The notes below the pieces were generated by a model. The model was not told the origin of the DNA, searched no databases, and saw only the letters and a list, made by a program, of their open reading frames with translations. The position numbers were made by a program, and so were the translations under genes. DNA of 64,000 nt from Tretioscincus oriximinensis (lineage: Eukaryota > Chordata > Lepidosauria > Squamata > Gymnophthalmidae): contig JAJVDF010000017.1 of the NCBI GenBank assembly GCA_022410635.1, positions 2,915,501 to 2,979,500 on the forward strand, given 5' to 3'. Each line of letters starts with the position of its first letter. Positions within the stretch are counted from its first letter, which is position 1. Positions 23,054 to 34,617 of the stretch are shown here, one piece after another.

Positions 23054-23460
23054 GGCAGCATTCACAAAAACTGCTACAAAACTATATTCCTGAATATAGA
23101 AATTGTGTGTCTGTGCACACCAAACCTGTATATTCCATTATCAATGCCCCAGTTCTGTAATATCGCTCATTGATCTTGTGGCAGTGCAGTCTGATATTTT
23201 TTTTTTACTCTCAACAGCCATTTGAATCAACTGCCATATTCTCCCTTGTTTTAACATCTCGTGTCTAATTTGTGCACGCACATATACACACAAGAGTACG
23301 GGGGTCCTCTGTAACGATGTCTGAATATCCCAGCAATAGTTTATTCCGAAAAAAATTGCATTTATTGCAGGTGGACGGCTGAAAAATGCTTAGCACATGT
23401 ATTTGAGTCTTCCACATAGTGCTCCGAACGAGGCACAAAATAGCTGTGCACACACAGCCT
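23054..23460 (+). mobile_element. Harbinger-like MITE inserted in CR1 end
   Basis: The left end GGCAGCATTCACA and right end 'cacacagcc' form loosely matching inverted termini. The flanks read 'tat' on both sides (23051-23053 and just after the right end), a 3-bp duplication. The right 160 bases, with 'cccagcaatagtttattccg' and 'cacaaaatagctgtg', match the right end of the larger element at 44489-45403. The start of both also matches ('tgtgtctgtgcacac'). The exact right boundary may shift by a base or two. No coding capacity. Confidence 0.7.
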
Positions 23461-23999
23461 ATGATTCTATGAAAATGGATGCAAGAATAATAATGCAAAC
23501 ATAAAATATAACTTTGACTTGGGGAAGGGAAAGAGGAATAAGATTTTCCTTTCTATTTCTCCTTGAATTGTTTAGTAAAGGTCAGATTGCAAATCTAAGT
23601 AGCAGAGCCAGATCTTGGGCAGGGGCTACAAGGGCTAAAGCTCTGGGCAGCAGGTTGGTGGCTGTTTTGGGGGGTGGCAAATTGCTGGCTGTTAAATTTA
23701 AATTTCTCCCAGTTGCGACTACTGGGCACGTCCCAGCAGCAGCAGACATGTACTGCACATGTCCCAGACACCACCACAAGCCACTGCTGCCATGCACCAT
23801 TGTACTGCTGCTCTGCTGCTCTGCATGCGCTGCCACCTGTCTGTCTGTGTGCTGTTTTGCCTAACTGCCCCGGGCTGCTACCATAGCCCCTGTATAGACA
23901 GCTGAGAGTGGGAGACACAGAGCACAGGGCAAATTATGTCACTTCCGGAATCTGCTTCTGGGAATGGCACCCAGAGTGAATTTACCCGCAGCAGATTTA
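23461..23999. other. G+C-rich segment of unknown origin
   Basis: From about 23580 to 23990 the sequence is more G+C-rich than its surroundings, with many CAGCAG and CTGCTG words, and is open in several frames on both strands (up to 116 codons). None of the frames shows a domain. It ends against the CR1 at 24000 with 'gtcacttccggaatctgctt', a phrase also found near 50831-50857. It may be part of an unrecognised repeat. Confidence 0.35.
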
Positions 24000-25742
24000 G
24001 TTTTCTCAGAAAAAACACCAGAGGAATTAAACTTGATATAGATAACAAGGGAGGCGGTCCTTGCTAGCCTTAATAAGCTGAACATTGATAAATCCACAGG
24101 GCCAGACGGCATTCACCCAAGAATTCTTAAAGACCTCAAATGCGAAATTGCTGAACTTCTAACCAAAATATTTAATCGTTCCTTAAGATCAGGCATAGCA
24201 CCAGTAGATTGGAGGGTAGCTAACATAACACCAATCTTCAAAAAAGGATCCCGGGGTGATCCCGGAAATTATAGACCCATCAGTTTAACATCAGTTCCAG
24301 GTAAAGTGTTGGAAACCATAATTAAGGACAAAATTACTAAAAACATGGAGAAGCACACATTGCTGAATGAAACTCAGCATGGCTTCTGCAAAGGTAAATC
24401 ATGCCTTACTAACTTGCTAGAAGTCTTTCAGAGTGCTAACAAACATGTAGATAAAGGGGATCCAGTTGATATTGTCTAACTAGATTTTCAGAAGGCTTTT
24501 GATAAAGTCCCTCATCAAAGGCTTCAATAAAGGTTAACACTCATGGTAAAAGAAGACAGACTTTGTCCTGGATTGGAAACTGGCTAAAAGATAGAAAACA
24601 GAGGGTAGTATTAAATGGACAGTTCTCTGAGTGGAAAGAGGTGAGAAATGGGGTACCCCAGGGGTCTGTACTGGGACCCTTGCTTTTCAATATATTTATT
24701 AACGATCTGGATGCCAAGGTAAATAGTGAAGTAGCCATGTTTGCTAACGACACCTAACTGTTCAGGGTAGTGAACACTGAAAAAGATTGTAGGGCATTCC
24801 AGAGTGATTTGTTGAAATTGGGTGAGTGGGCAAATGCACTTCAATTTAAGCAAGTGCAAGGTCATGCACACTGTGGCAAAGAACCCCAACTACTCCTACC
24901 ACCTCATGGGAACTAAGCTTTCTGTGACCGAGCAAGAAAAGGTTCTTGGGGTGTTGGTGGACAATTCAATGAAAATGTCAACCCAGTGTGCAGCAGCAGC
25001 AAAAAAGGCAAATTCCATGTTGGGAATAATTAGGAAAGGAATAAAAAACAAGTCAGCAAATGCTGTTTTGCCTCTTTATAAATCTGTGGTGAGGCCACAT
25101 TTGGAATACTGTGTTCAATTCTGGTCACCACATCTCAAGAGGGATATTTTGGAACTGGAGAAGGAGCAGAAAAGGGCAACAAAGATGATCAAGGGTCTGG
25201 AGCACCTCCCTTATGAAGTCAGGCTGCAACGTCTGGGCCTCTTCAGCCTCGAAAGATGATGTTTGAGAGGTGATCTGATTGAAGTGTACAAAATCATGCA
25301 TGGGATGGACAGGGTGAATAGAGAAAAATGTTTTCTCTATCACACAACACAAGGACCAGAGGGCACTTCTTAAAACTGTTGGGTAGAAAAGTGAGAGCAG
25401 ACAAAGGAAAGTATTTTTTCACCCAGAGGGTCATCGGCCTGTGGAATTTACTTCCTGAAGAGGTGGTGGTAGCTTGGATAGTTTCAAGACAGGACTAGAC
25501 AGGTTTATGGACACCAAGGTTCTAAATGGGTATTAGGATGGATGCCTGGATGTTGCCTCTGGGATGGAGCAACAGGCAGGACTCCAGAGATACCATTTGT
25601 AGGGAGTCATGAACAGGTGCATATTTTGCCTTCCTCTGTTCGGACTGCCCAGGTGCATCTGTTGGGCCTCTGTGCGAGACAGAATGCTGGACTTGATTGG
25701 CTGTGGCCTGATCCAGTATGGCTCTTCTTATGTTCTTATCAC
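24000..25742 (+). mobile_element. CR1 LINE, 1.7 kb, decayed reverse transcriptase
   Basis: The longest LINE in the window. In CR1 order it reads STGPDGIHPRILKDLK, NYRPISLTSVPGKVLE, FQKAFDKVPHQRL, WLKDRKQRVVLNGQFSEW and VPQGSVLGPLLFNIFINDLD. The catalytic block follows at 24740-24751 as FAND rather than FADD, then a stop. The C-terminal part (24822-25259) is open for 145 codons with NSMLGIIRKGIKNKSAN and VRPHLEYCVQFWSPHLKR. The 3' end carries the CR1 end sequence up to 'cttcttatgttctta' at 25738. Several stops and a frameshift near 24530 make it dead. Confidence 0.92.
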
Positions 25743-26599
25743 TTCCTGTCTCACCCCAGAAATGACATCACTTCCTGTCCTGTCTGGAAGTGTTCAGGGG
25801 GGGGGGGGCATAAAACATTTTGCAGTCCAAATCAGGCCCTGCTAAGTAGTAAATTAATATCCTTTTTTCTTGCCTCACTTTTGGATATCTTGTGATAGCA
25901 AGCATTGGACCATATGCCAATCAGTAACAAATGAGTGCAGGCAGAAGCTGTTTCTCTTGTCAAGCACCGGCAGCCCTTTTTTTTTTAATCAATTATTTCA
26001 TTCAGTCCACACTAGTCACTAGCGGTGCTAACATACATGCATTATATAGCCTAGCATTTGGTATGTAGTGAGCATAATCTTTTCACCCATTTTTGACAGC
26101 ATTAGAACACGTTTCTGAAAACAAACAGGTCACAGGTTAAATCTCTACCATGCCATCAGAAGCATCTTTCTCAAGGAAAGATATCGATATGTCAGTTTCA
26201 GCCAACAATTGGGTTCAAAATAGGGTTCACACTTAAAATCTAGAAACAAGCTTTGGACCTTTAATAGGTGTGGAAAAGTGGCACACATGCATGCATGCCC
26301 CAGGAGCAGCCATTAGAAGCTGCACCTGATGAAAAGTCCTCTATAGCTTTTAAAGGTCCAAGGTTCTGTCTCAGATTTTATATGGGAACCCTAGTTCAAA
26401 AATAATCAACATCTCTCTTCCTTTCCATCTTTTCTCAAGTCAGAGAAATATATTTATGAGAATAGACAAATACAGTCCTTCTCAATGTAGAATGGCACCC
26501 ATCTGCCTCTTTCTACAAATTTGATCTTTTCTCCCCAAGTGTGTCGAATCCATTCATTTCTAAAGCCCCCCCTTGTGGTACCTGCTGTTTGCACGTACA
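25743..26599. other. unique sequence, nothing recognised
   Basis: A 12-base G run at 25797-25808 and a T run near 25978. The start 'cacttcctgtctcacccc' resembles phrases that recur near other repeat edges, but I could not define an element. Confidence 0.35.
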
Positions 26600-26735
26600 G
26601 TATATGTTCTGCCATTCTCCAGTCCAGGCTGGCAATAATACAACAAAATTACCTGCGCTTTCTTGATTGTTGCAAAGATTACTGCAGTAATGTTTGTGAA
26701 ACACTTTCAACAGTCTAAAGCTCTCTATAAACGCT
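26600..26735 (-). mobile_element. possible MIR-like SINE fragment, minus strand
   Basis: On the minus strand, 'gtgtttcacaaacattactg', 'taatctttgcaacaatc' and 'gcaggtaattttgttgtatt' follow the order and spacing of the MIR core and 3' half (ACTTTACAAACATTA, TCCTCACAACAAC, GAGGTAGGTATTATT). The match is diverged, so this is a tentative call. Confidence 0.4.
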
Positions 26736-27029
26736 AGGAAGATGGCAGAAGAAGAGGAAGAAGATGATTCCACATGGACAGTCCTATTTCGTTTTTAAGA
26801 GGGCTCAGATCTCATTATCTTCTTGAGGGTCATTTCCTCACATATAGCACATGTGAAATTGTAGGCTATTTTCCACATCTGGAATAAAGAACATTGTTTA
26901 TAAATCACCTGTGAAAAAACACCAATAACCTTTTAGCATACTGGTGCTGTTTCAAGTATATCTTTTCTGTTTTGTGTAGGTTGCAATCCAACACAAATCT
27001 GTTTGGGGGTGGCTAATTTGTATTTTCCA

Positions 27030-27250
27030 GAGTTATATTCTTGAAAAATGGCACATTCTGCTGCTGCCTGACAACGTCCAGCAATCAGTGTCAATTACGG
27101 TTGGTTGTCATGGTGACAAGAGAGCCAACAGTTTTTAAATCTTCATTGGTCCATGAGTTTTATAAGTGCTACACTGTTAAGAAGGCCTTGCTTACAAAAG
27201 GAAGGAATAAAATTACTCCCAGATCCTTCCCAAAGTTTATTTGTTGAATA
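27030..27250. promoter_or_regulatory. candidate regulatory block with RFX X-box-like site
   Basis: 'gttgtcatggtgac' at 27104-27117 matches the two half-sites of an RFX X-box (GTTGYC-AT-GGTGAC form). It lies in repeat-free sequence with 'cagcaatcagtgtcaattac' just upstream. No downstream gene is visible. Function is inference. Confidence 0.3.
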
Positions 27251-27340
27251 AGATAAAAATTAAAGTCCCACCACACTGATTTCAAGAGACAGATACTTTC
27301 CTGTTTATTTCTCACTTATAAAATAAATTGCAGCAATCAT

Positions 27341-27445
27341 ACTATATATTTATTTATTTATTTACATTTATACCCCACCCTATACCCAAAGGTCCCAGGG
27401 CAGCCAACAATACAAACAACAATACAAATTAAGACTAAAAGCATT
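27341..27445 (-). mobile_element. L2-type LINE 3' end, minus strand
   Basis: 'tatttatttatttacattta' then 'taccccaccctatacccaaa' and 'ggtcccagggcagccaacaa' is the reverse complement of the L2 end seen elsewhere. It matches the copy at 54785-54905 almost word for word. Confidence 0.72.
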
Positions 27446-27683
27446 ATAAATCAGTATCTAGAAGAGCACAGAGAAACAACATTTCTTCAGGCAAAGATTT
27501 TCTATCACAGATACAGTGATAATGACAGATGCACCTCCCTTGAATTTGAAGAAGTAGACACATTAGTCTATAAAAGGTCACGCTACCAACATTTTCAACA
27601 AGTCTGTAGACTTATTATAAATCTGTAAACTATATGACCTCTTGATTAAAATTCTGATATAGACTAATATGGTTACTCCTTAT

Positions 27684-27962
27684 TAAGCACAGTGGCTCAG
27701 AGGCTAAGAATAGGCCTTTCAACAGAAAGGTTGTTCGTTAAAGGCCCATGTGTCTGCCACAAAGTAGGGAGAACACGTTTACGCCTTAACTTCAGCCAAC
27801 CTAGCTGTTTGAAAGTGAGTAATCACGAGTAGGTGCATAGGTACGATCATCTCAATATAATGAGGAAGATAGAATGTAAGCCTTCAAGTATAAATAGCTT
27901 GTAAGCCACTTTGAGTCTCTTCAAGTGAGAAAACTGTGGTATAAAAACCAAGTTCTTCTTCC
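27684..27962 (+). mobile_element. tRNA-derived SINE with (TTC)n tail
   Basis: The A box-like 'gtggctcagaggctaaga' and a degenerate B box near 'ggttgttcgttaaaggc' mark the head. 'acttcagccaacctagctg' is in the body. 'cttgtaagccactttgagtc' and 'aaactgtggtataaaaacc' mark the 3' end, followed by a short TTC tail. Same family as 5281-5568. Confidence 0.8.
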
Positions 27963-28239
27963 TTTGAGCTCTACACTGTTTTGCTCATTGAATCACTTTT
28001 TTTCAAGGGGTATATGGCCAATTGGGTGAGGTAGCTGAGCAAGCTTATGGTTTTCAATTCCCTTCACTTTATGGCTATTTCTTGGGAGGTTGAAACATAT
28101 TAGACTCAACAGTACCTTTCTACCACACATATTCTTGATTTTCTTTCTTTTTCTTCTTCAACCCCTTCAGAAAGGTTTAATAGCATTGGAAATCCTCTTC
28201 TTCTGTAGTGCATGTTGGACATTTGTGGGCAAATTGCAT

Positions 28240-28440
28240 ATCTAGCTAACTGGTCTCATCAGCTCTTAGAGAAAGATCTAATTTTCATTGCTTAACCATT
28301 AATGGCCGCAAATGCAGAAGCAATGAGCCAGGCAGTAGGAACTGAGGCCTAAATGAGTGGAAGCTGACAAATTTGAAGAAATGCATTGGAAATATTCAGT
28401 ATCTCTGAGGCATTTTGGGGTTTTGTTACAATACATCTAA
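28240..28440. other. candidate conserved noncoding block
   Basis: Repeat-free. 'ctaattttcattgcttaacc' and 'attaatggccgcaaatgcag' carry clustered homeodomain-like and other developmental factor words. 'cattgctt' and 'aagcaatg' form a small inverted pair about 20 bases apart. Inference from texture only. Confidence 0.3.
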
Positions 28441-30529
28441 TGTGTTACAGATGTGTTGTAACAGATCTCTTAAATTCATAATTGGGCCTATGCAAACAGA
28501 ACCTATATGCTAAACATTTTTTAAATATTTCTACTTGCCTAGATGATTTCCAAATAATCTATCAAGTCAAATGGATGAGGATAAAATAAAATTATAGATT
28601 CATCTCTATTCAATATTATTTCAGAGAGTCAACAGATTAAGGTCGACGTGTGTTCTAGAGCATGCCCTTCGGTCAGGTTTTCTCTGATGTTACGCATCTT
28701 TCTCTTCCTCACAAGATGGCCAACAACAATCACGACTCCTTTTTCCACCACTGCAGTCACCAATTTGGGCTCAAACACAGAGGTGGCTGCTGAAATTTTT
28801 AAGAGACTTTTATTAAATAATCAGAATTGCCTAGTTTTAGAGAAAAAGGATAAAAATAGCACTATAAAATGACTTTACATCATGTAGGCCACCAGTCATC
28901 GCATCATATATAAACTACGTTAAGCAAAGTATGCAGAAGGAGTTCAAAAAGAAATAGAAAAAAAATTGTTTCTCCTTTATTAGCCATTCTCCACTACTCA
29001 CGGACACATGCCTTTAAAACATCCTTTTTTAAAAAAACATGGATACATATCTTTTCTTTCCCCCTTTGATTTCAAGAAGAGACAAATACAATGGCAAAGC
29101 CTTCAACAAAACCCAGTAAAAAGGATTTGTGGTAGAACCATTGTCAAGCTGCTCTAAGGATTTTCTAATACACAACTCCTGGGCTGCTTCTTCTTTTTTT
29201 TTTTTACCTCAATTGACATCACAGAGGGTTCAGATAATGGAAAAAGACATTGAGCATAATGCACCATCTAGCTGCTGGCTGGAAGAAGGAAATGGATTAT
29301 GAATCCAGGCCCACAAGCTAAAACATTCCTAATACTGAATAGAGCTTTTCCCTCTCTCAGACTGTTCCCTTCTAGGTGCAAGTTTTTAAAAATTGAAGTG
29401 GTTCCTTTCCTTTCCTTCATACACAATCATAAAAGCCACACTTTTATGAATCATGGCAGTACTAACNCAAACATTACGTTCAAATCAGTGAAGTAAGCAG
29501 AGCCCACAGCCAAATGTTCAAAAGTGCAAAAATTGCTCATAGTCAGAAAAAAAGTTCATCCCATAACATGTTTCAAAGGTGTACAATATAGGGATGAGAG
29601 ATGTGCTGAACTGATTCATTTGTAATTTGCAGCAGCCTGTGTGGTTTTTGAAGTGGTGTAGCAAGGGTTACCTGCTACTGAGGCAAGACCCTACATCTTG
29701 ACCCTGCATAACCACTGCCACCATTTATAATCACAACGTGTACTGTGGTGGGGTAGCAGAGGCAGCTGGCCAGCCAAGAGATCCCTTCTCTTTCTGACCT
29801 CTTCTGAGCTACATCACTTGAATGCACTTTGTGTACAATGTTCAAACATAAGGAGATTTTCTGTGTGAAATGAGGATACAAGTTTTTTATTTATTTTCTA
29901 GTGGAATAAGCCCAGTACCTGAATTTAATGCAATGGAGACTAGCTTAGTCTTCCTCAATGCTTCATGTTCCTCCTTCTGACTTCTTTTGTTGTTCCTTCC
30001 CTGTTCTTGCTACTGGTCTGGCTCCCAAGGCAATTGCTGCCATCCTGGGTCTGTCTTTAGAATGCTGATGACATTACTCCATGTCCTGGAATTTGTTCAA
30101 ATACTGTCCAGTTGCAGANCCTACGAGGACTATTGTGACTCTGCAAAATAAAAAGATTAGTAGAACTTTCTCTTTATTTTGCATCCCTAAGGATTTTGTG
30201 CCACAAAGGAACTATCCATGTACTCCCCATGCTATGTCACCATGCAGTTCAACTGCACCAATTTCTGTTTGAAAGAAAAAAGTTTAACACAGACTGGAAG
30301 TGTTGAAATGAACCAGAGAGAATCAAAAGTTTGCATGTGAACTGAACCATCTGTTGTTTGGGTAAAAAAAATATTTTAAACAAACAAAATTCAGGGGTGT
30401 TCCAACAAATTAAGTGAACCATAGTGAAGCAAAGATTTATATGGTTTGCCTGAGAACCTTATTTTTGGGGAGAAAAAAGTCCACATGAAACAGAAGGGTT
30501 GTAACAAGGTAACTATACTTTTTGCAGGT
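28441..30529. other. unique sequence, nothing recognised
   Basis: No exon or clear repeat. A segment at about 29640-29780 ('gtagcaagggttacctgcta') vaguely resembles a hAT-type end, but no partner or duplication was found. Confidence 0.3.
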
Positions 30530-30665
30530 AGTCAAGAATAGGTGACGTTTTTCCTTTCCGGTTGAGACTGCCCTAAAGCAATTAGTGGACCACTGTGTGA
30601 GCCAAAATCCTGGTCTAGATGGGCTATGGCTCAATTCAGCAAGGCTCCTCTTATATTTTTAAAAC
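30530..30665 (+). mobile_element. CR1 LINE 3' end fragment
   Basis: 'gttgagactgccctaaagca', 'gtggaccactgtgtgagcca' and 'ggctcaattcagcaaggctc' followed by 'ctcttatattttt' is the terminal part of a CR1. It is diverged from the 25.7-kb copy but follows the same order. Confidence 0.7.
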
Positions 30666-30764
30666 CTTTAGGTGGTTTGCCTGTGATCCAAACCACCTGC
30701 TAGTGGAAAAAATGATTTGATTCAAATATAATTAGACCAATTCATGGAAGACAAATGCATCAAT

Positions 30765-30900
30765 AACTATTAGGATGTATCTCTTGATACTGCCTCCAGG
30801 ATGGAGCAATAGGCAATATTCCTGAAACCCTGTGTGAGATAGACTGCTAGACTAGTGTGCTGTAGCCTAATTTAGCAGGGCTCCTCAAATGTTTTATGAA
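30765..30900 (+). mobile_element. CR1 LINE 3' end fragment, second copy
   Basis: 'ctgcctccaggatggagcaa' then 'taggcaatattcctgaaac', 'gatagactgctagactagtg' and 'tagcagggctcctcaaatg' give the CR1 end sequence with internal deletions. It lies about 100 bases after the previous fragment in the same orientation. Confidence 0.65.
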
Positions 30901-31439
30901 CTAAAAATGTTCTAACAATAAAAAAAATCATAGCAAACTAAAGGTTTGCATAATTCACATACAAACTGGCCCACCAACTGTTTGGGGGGCAGGGAGGGAC
31001 AGACTATTGAAATTGAATACAAACAAGCCCCTATTCAGTTTTATTTAAACTATATCTCTAATGTTGAATCCTACTTGACACACAACATTGGTAGTGGAAG
31101 AGAAAAGTAAAATGTTTACTGCAATTCTACCTGTTCAAAGTGTTTTGGGCGTGACTTCCTTCCATGGGGCTTATCTGTGGCAGACCAACCAGGTTGAAAA
31201 ATGTCCCTCCTGATATATGGCAAGTCTCCCGAAAAAGGTTTTATTTTACCCTGGCATCCTTCCCTGAATAGACACTCTGGGTCCTTATTTGGTTTATTTT
31301 AACTGACTTGTTCACTATGAAATGATAGGGCACAACATTTGCAATTGACTATTTTTTTTAATGGTCTGATTTTTTATATTAAGCAAAATCCCAGAAGATT
31401 GTTCCTACTCACTAAAAATTGACACACATGGTCTGCTTT

Positions 31440-32000
31440 TCAACAGACTTTAATCCAGCCAAACCCTCCAAAATAAAGCCTCTGCAAGATTTTTTTTTTA
31501 TCATAGCGCTATATCCTGATTTACATTTGGCATGTTCAATATTTTCCATGAGCACGGAACCTTTTTCTAGGTTTTCCTGAGTAAGTAAATTTAACTTCCA
31601 CTGAAAGCTTCCATAACTGCATTAAGCAGGATGGATTTAGCATTTGCAAATACATCACATTCTGCGGCTTCTGCATTTTTTACATTTGTAAAGGACAAAG
31701 GTAATGTTTGCTGCAGAAATGTTTTCCATAGCGCATTTTTACTAGTCTCTTGTTCTGCCAATAAGCAACGATTCAGTGATCCTTAAAAGCTGTTCTCATT
31801 TTGCGTATTTGTGTTGATTTCTTGTGTGAACAAACAACCCAGATTCATGGGTTTACAATATTTTGGTTTTGTGTAACAGGTAACAGGTTGTGTTCTCCAT
31901 GTACAGTGATGGGGCTTAATTTGGGAATTTCATTCTGATCCATCAGAATCGCCCATAGTTGTACAAACATGGCATTTAAATTTACATAGCAGTGATATCG
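31440..32000. other. candidate conserved noncoding block
   Basis: A long repeat-free run with 'agcatttgcaaatacatcac', 'ctgccaataagcaacgattc' and 'aacaggtaacaggttgtg' (tandem GTAACAG-like words). It has the compositional evenness often seen in vertebrate CNEs. Not tested. Confidence 0.28.
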
Positions 32001-32311
32001 GGTGAACATCGTCAAATGCATTCATTCTCCTGCTACTGTTCACCAGTTCTGGTGATGGGAAAGTACCTAGATTTCAAAAGAATGTGAAAATCAAGAAAAG
32101 CTATATGAACTTCAATGAAGTCTTGCAGATCCACTGGTGTTTCTGCAGTATGAAAACAGTGAAACAAAACGAGTCATGGATTGAAAAGAGAGGGGATACG
32201 TGTGTCCAAAAGCCTTGAACTCTCCCTTGCTCCCTTTTAATCCAGTTTGATTCCTTCCATGTTCTGACTCTACTATATGCAGAGGAGTGGGTGGCAATTT
32301 CCTTTCCTTGG

Positions 32312-33221
32312 TCATTCCTGGTGATTTTTAGAGACCATGTTTTTCCCTTCAAATAAAGGACCACTGCAGAGGAAAGGGGAAAGAGCTAAGGCTCTTATCA
32401 CATTTTGACCAGTGGTGGGAGTTTTCTGGCTGGAAAACTCAGCCCTGAACCCAAACATTTTGCACATTTTGGGGCTTTTACCCACGCACAAACTGTGTGC
32501 AGAATTTGTTTGGGTCACTTCCAGAGCAGACATGCACCATTCCCAGAAGAAGAGACTGGAAGTGTCATCATTTGTGATGATGTCACTTCTGGCCCTGCCT
32601 CCAGCAACCAGGAAAATCTCAGTATGAGAGTTTCTCATGTTTATGCTACCATAGAAGGCTTTCCTTATATAAATGCACAAGATTCTTTGGCACCTCGCAT
32701 CATTGATTTGGATTGGTGGACAGTCCAAGCAACGAGCAGGAATGGGGCTTTCTAAGCTGTTAATTGCTTCATTCATCTCAAAATCACACTTGCCATACGT
32801 TTTCCTTGCATGGATTACATTTAAGCAGTCCATCCATAATCATTCTTGCAGCTGGGAAATATTCCTGCAGGAAGTCGAAAGTTATATTCTAGTATTTCTA
32901 TGTTCTACAGGCTGGTGTTTCCCTCCTTCACTGCAGTTAACTGAAAAAATGATTGGATGTGACCCTTGTGAACACAGAAAGTGTAGAATACAGCTTTCAT
33001 TTTTTCTTCTGGGCTATGAACAAGAATGCTTCCGCCCAGAATCGTATGCAAGTGTTGGGAAATATTTTCCCCTGCAAGTGGATAGGAATGGTTTCCAACA
33101 CAAGGGATTGACCTTTGTACATTTGCAAATCTTCCNCTTAGAGGCTATGAAACCTCCTATCCAACTTTATAATATACTCACATCCTTTGCAAGCATCTCT
33201 TCTCCTTCTCTCTCATTTTGA
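32312..33221. other. region open on both strands, not supported as coding
   Basis: A 173-codon minus frame (32312-32833) and a 182-codon plus frame (32673-33221) overlap partly. Neither has a recognisable domain, transmembrane pattern or repeat relation. The plus frame crosses an undetermined base. Lengths like these are near what chance allows over 64 kb. The segment 32680-32840 has CNE-like texture ('tcattgatttggattggtgg', 'gctgttaattgcttcattc'), which could also explain the lack of stops. Confidence 0.3.
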
Positions 33222-33612
33222 ATGCAAAGCACTCTAGCTGAAAGGAAGGCTGCTTGCTTCTGTGAAGTTCTGTGGAAAATACTTGCTGTTCTCTCCCTAA
33301 ATTACTTCGTAACAAATTGTTCCTGGTATTACTCTTCACAGTAAAATGAGACACTTTAGTTTGCAAATGTATTTACAACCAGTAGATTTTCATTTGTTTT
33401 TCTGGTAGGTTTGGCGGGGGGGGGGGGATTGCATCTCGACAACAGCATTAGCTGTGGCCACACCTTTTATCCAAACGAAGACCATTCTCTGTCCACAAGC
33501 ACCACATGAGAAAATGCATTTCTACTTCATTAGCAGGTTTTCCCTTTCGTCAGGAACTAATTTGTATTTGGATTACCCCAGCAATACAAGCAAGGCGCTG
33601 TGTGGAAAGAAA

Positions 33613-34009
33613 CACTGCTTCCCCGTTATAACTTTAGTATCACTATTTTTTATTAAATCCGAAAAAAGCACATCTGCGAGTATGTCCCCACTCATTCACC
33701 CTGCATATTTCTTCATAAAATTCACTGGTAATCTTGTGACATCAAATGCCCCCTAAATCATTGTTGCGCTTATTTTACTAAAATTCCCAGCATTCTCAGC
33801 AAGCTGAAAGCCAATGAACTTTTTATACCTAGCCTGAATTCACATGCCTATTAAGTGAATGTCNCCACTGTAAGTAAAAAACTGAGCTAACAGAAAAAGC
33901 AGGACAAGCCTTTTTAGCGAGTGGAATGCAGCAACTGGGTGAGGTATTGGGGCAATTTCTACATGATGGTGCTGCTAACTCGCTAAATATCCTTAATGAG
34001 GATGCAGCT
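33613..34009 (-). mobile_element. non-autonomous DNA transposon (MITE), 400-bp family, copy 4
   Basis: Inverted relative to the 7.4 and 18-kb copies. The plus-strand left end is CACTGCTTCC and the right end is GGATGCAGCT, giving termini close to GGCTGCWTCC. The flanks carry 'aaa' at 33610-33612 and 34010-34012, consistent with a 3-bp duplication. The core has 'cgctaaatatccttaatgag' and 'cccagcattctcagcaag'. Length 397 bases, almost equal to the 18-kb copy. Confidence 0.72.
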
Positions 34010-34617
34010 AAAGTCTTGGCANTATTGTCTCCAGCAGAGGATTCATGAGACTTCAGCATGGTTGGGACATGGAAAGGAGCAAGCCCTAGAATGTTTAATG
34101 GTGTCACTTTTACAACCCACCCTGTGGTGAAGCAGTTGGTCTCTTCCCTTGCCTTTGTCTCTCCATGACCTCTGCTCATATGGAGGGCAACTTGAAGGAC
34201 TCTGAGAATGGAAATGGAAAAGTCTACTCAAACAAACTTGCTTCCATCCCAAGGTAGCTGTGAATAGGTCATAAACAGGTTCTGTTCTTTACCTTTTTTA
34301 AGATTTAGCCTAAGATTACAACAGAAAAAGGGGTAGAACTTAAGGGACGATGGAGGAACACAAATTTCACCACATGTACTTTATAATATCTGCATGATGT
34401 TACTGGTGCTTTCCAAAATAGCCATGCATGCAGTCATGGAGGCAAGAAGCCTTCCTTGTGTCTACAATCTTTAACAGAATTACTAGGATACCATGAGAAG
34501 ACACTAATACAATGCAGAATCACATACAGAACATGCTCAGTATTTACTTCTTGGTTAGTCATCTTGTCTGTTCCACATAGATTTAAAGGGTTTCTAATGG
34601 TTTGTTTGCAAAATGAT

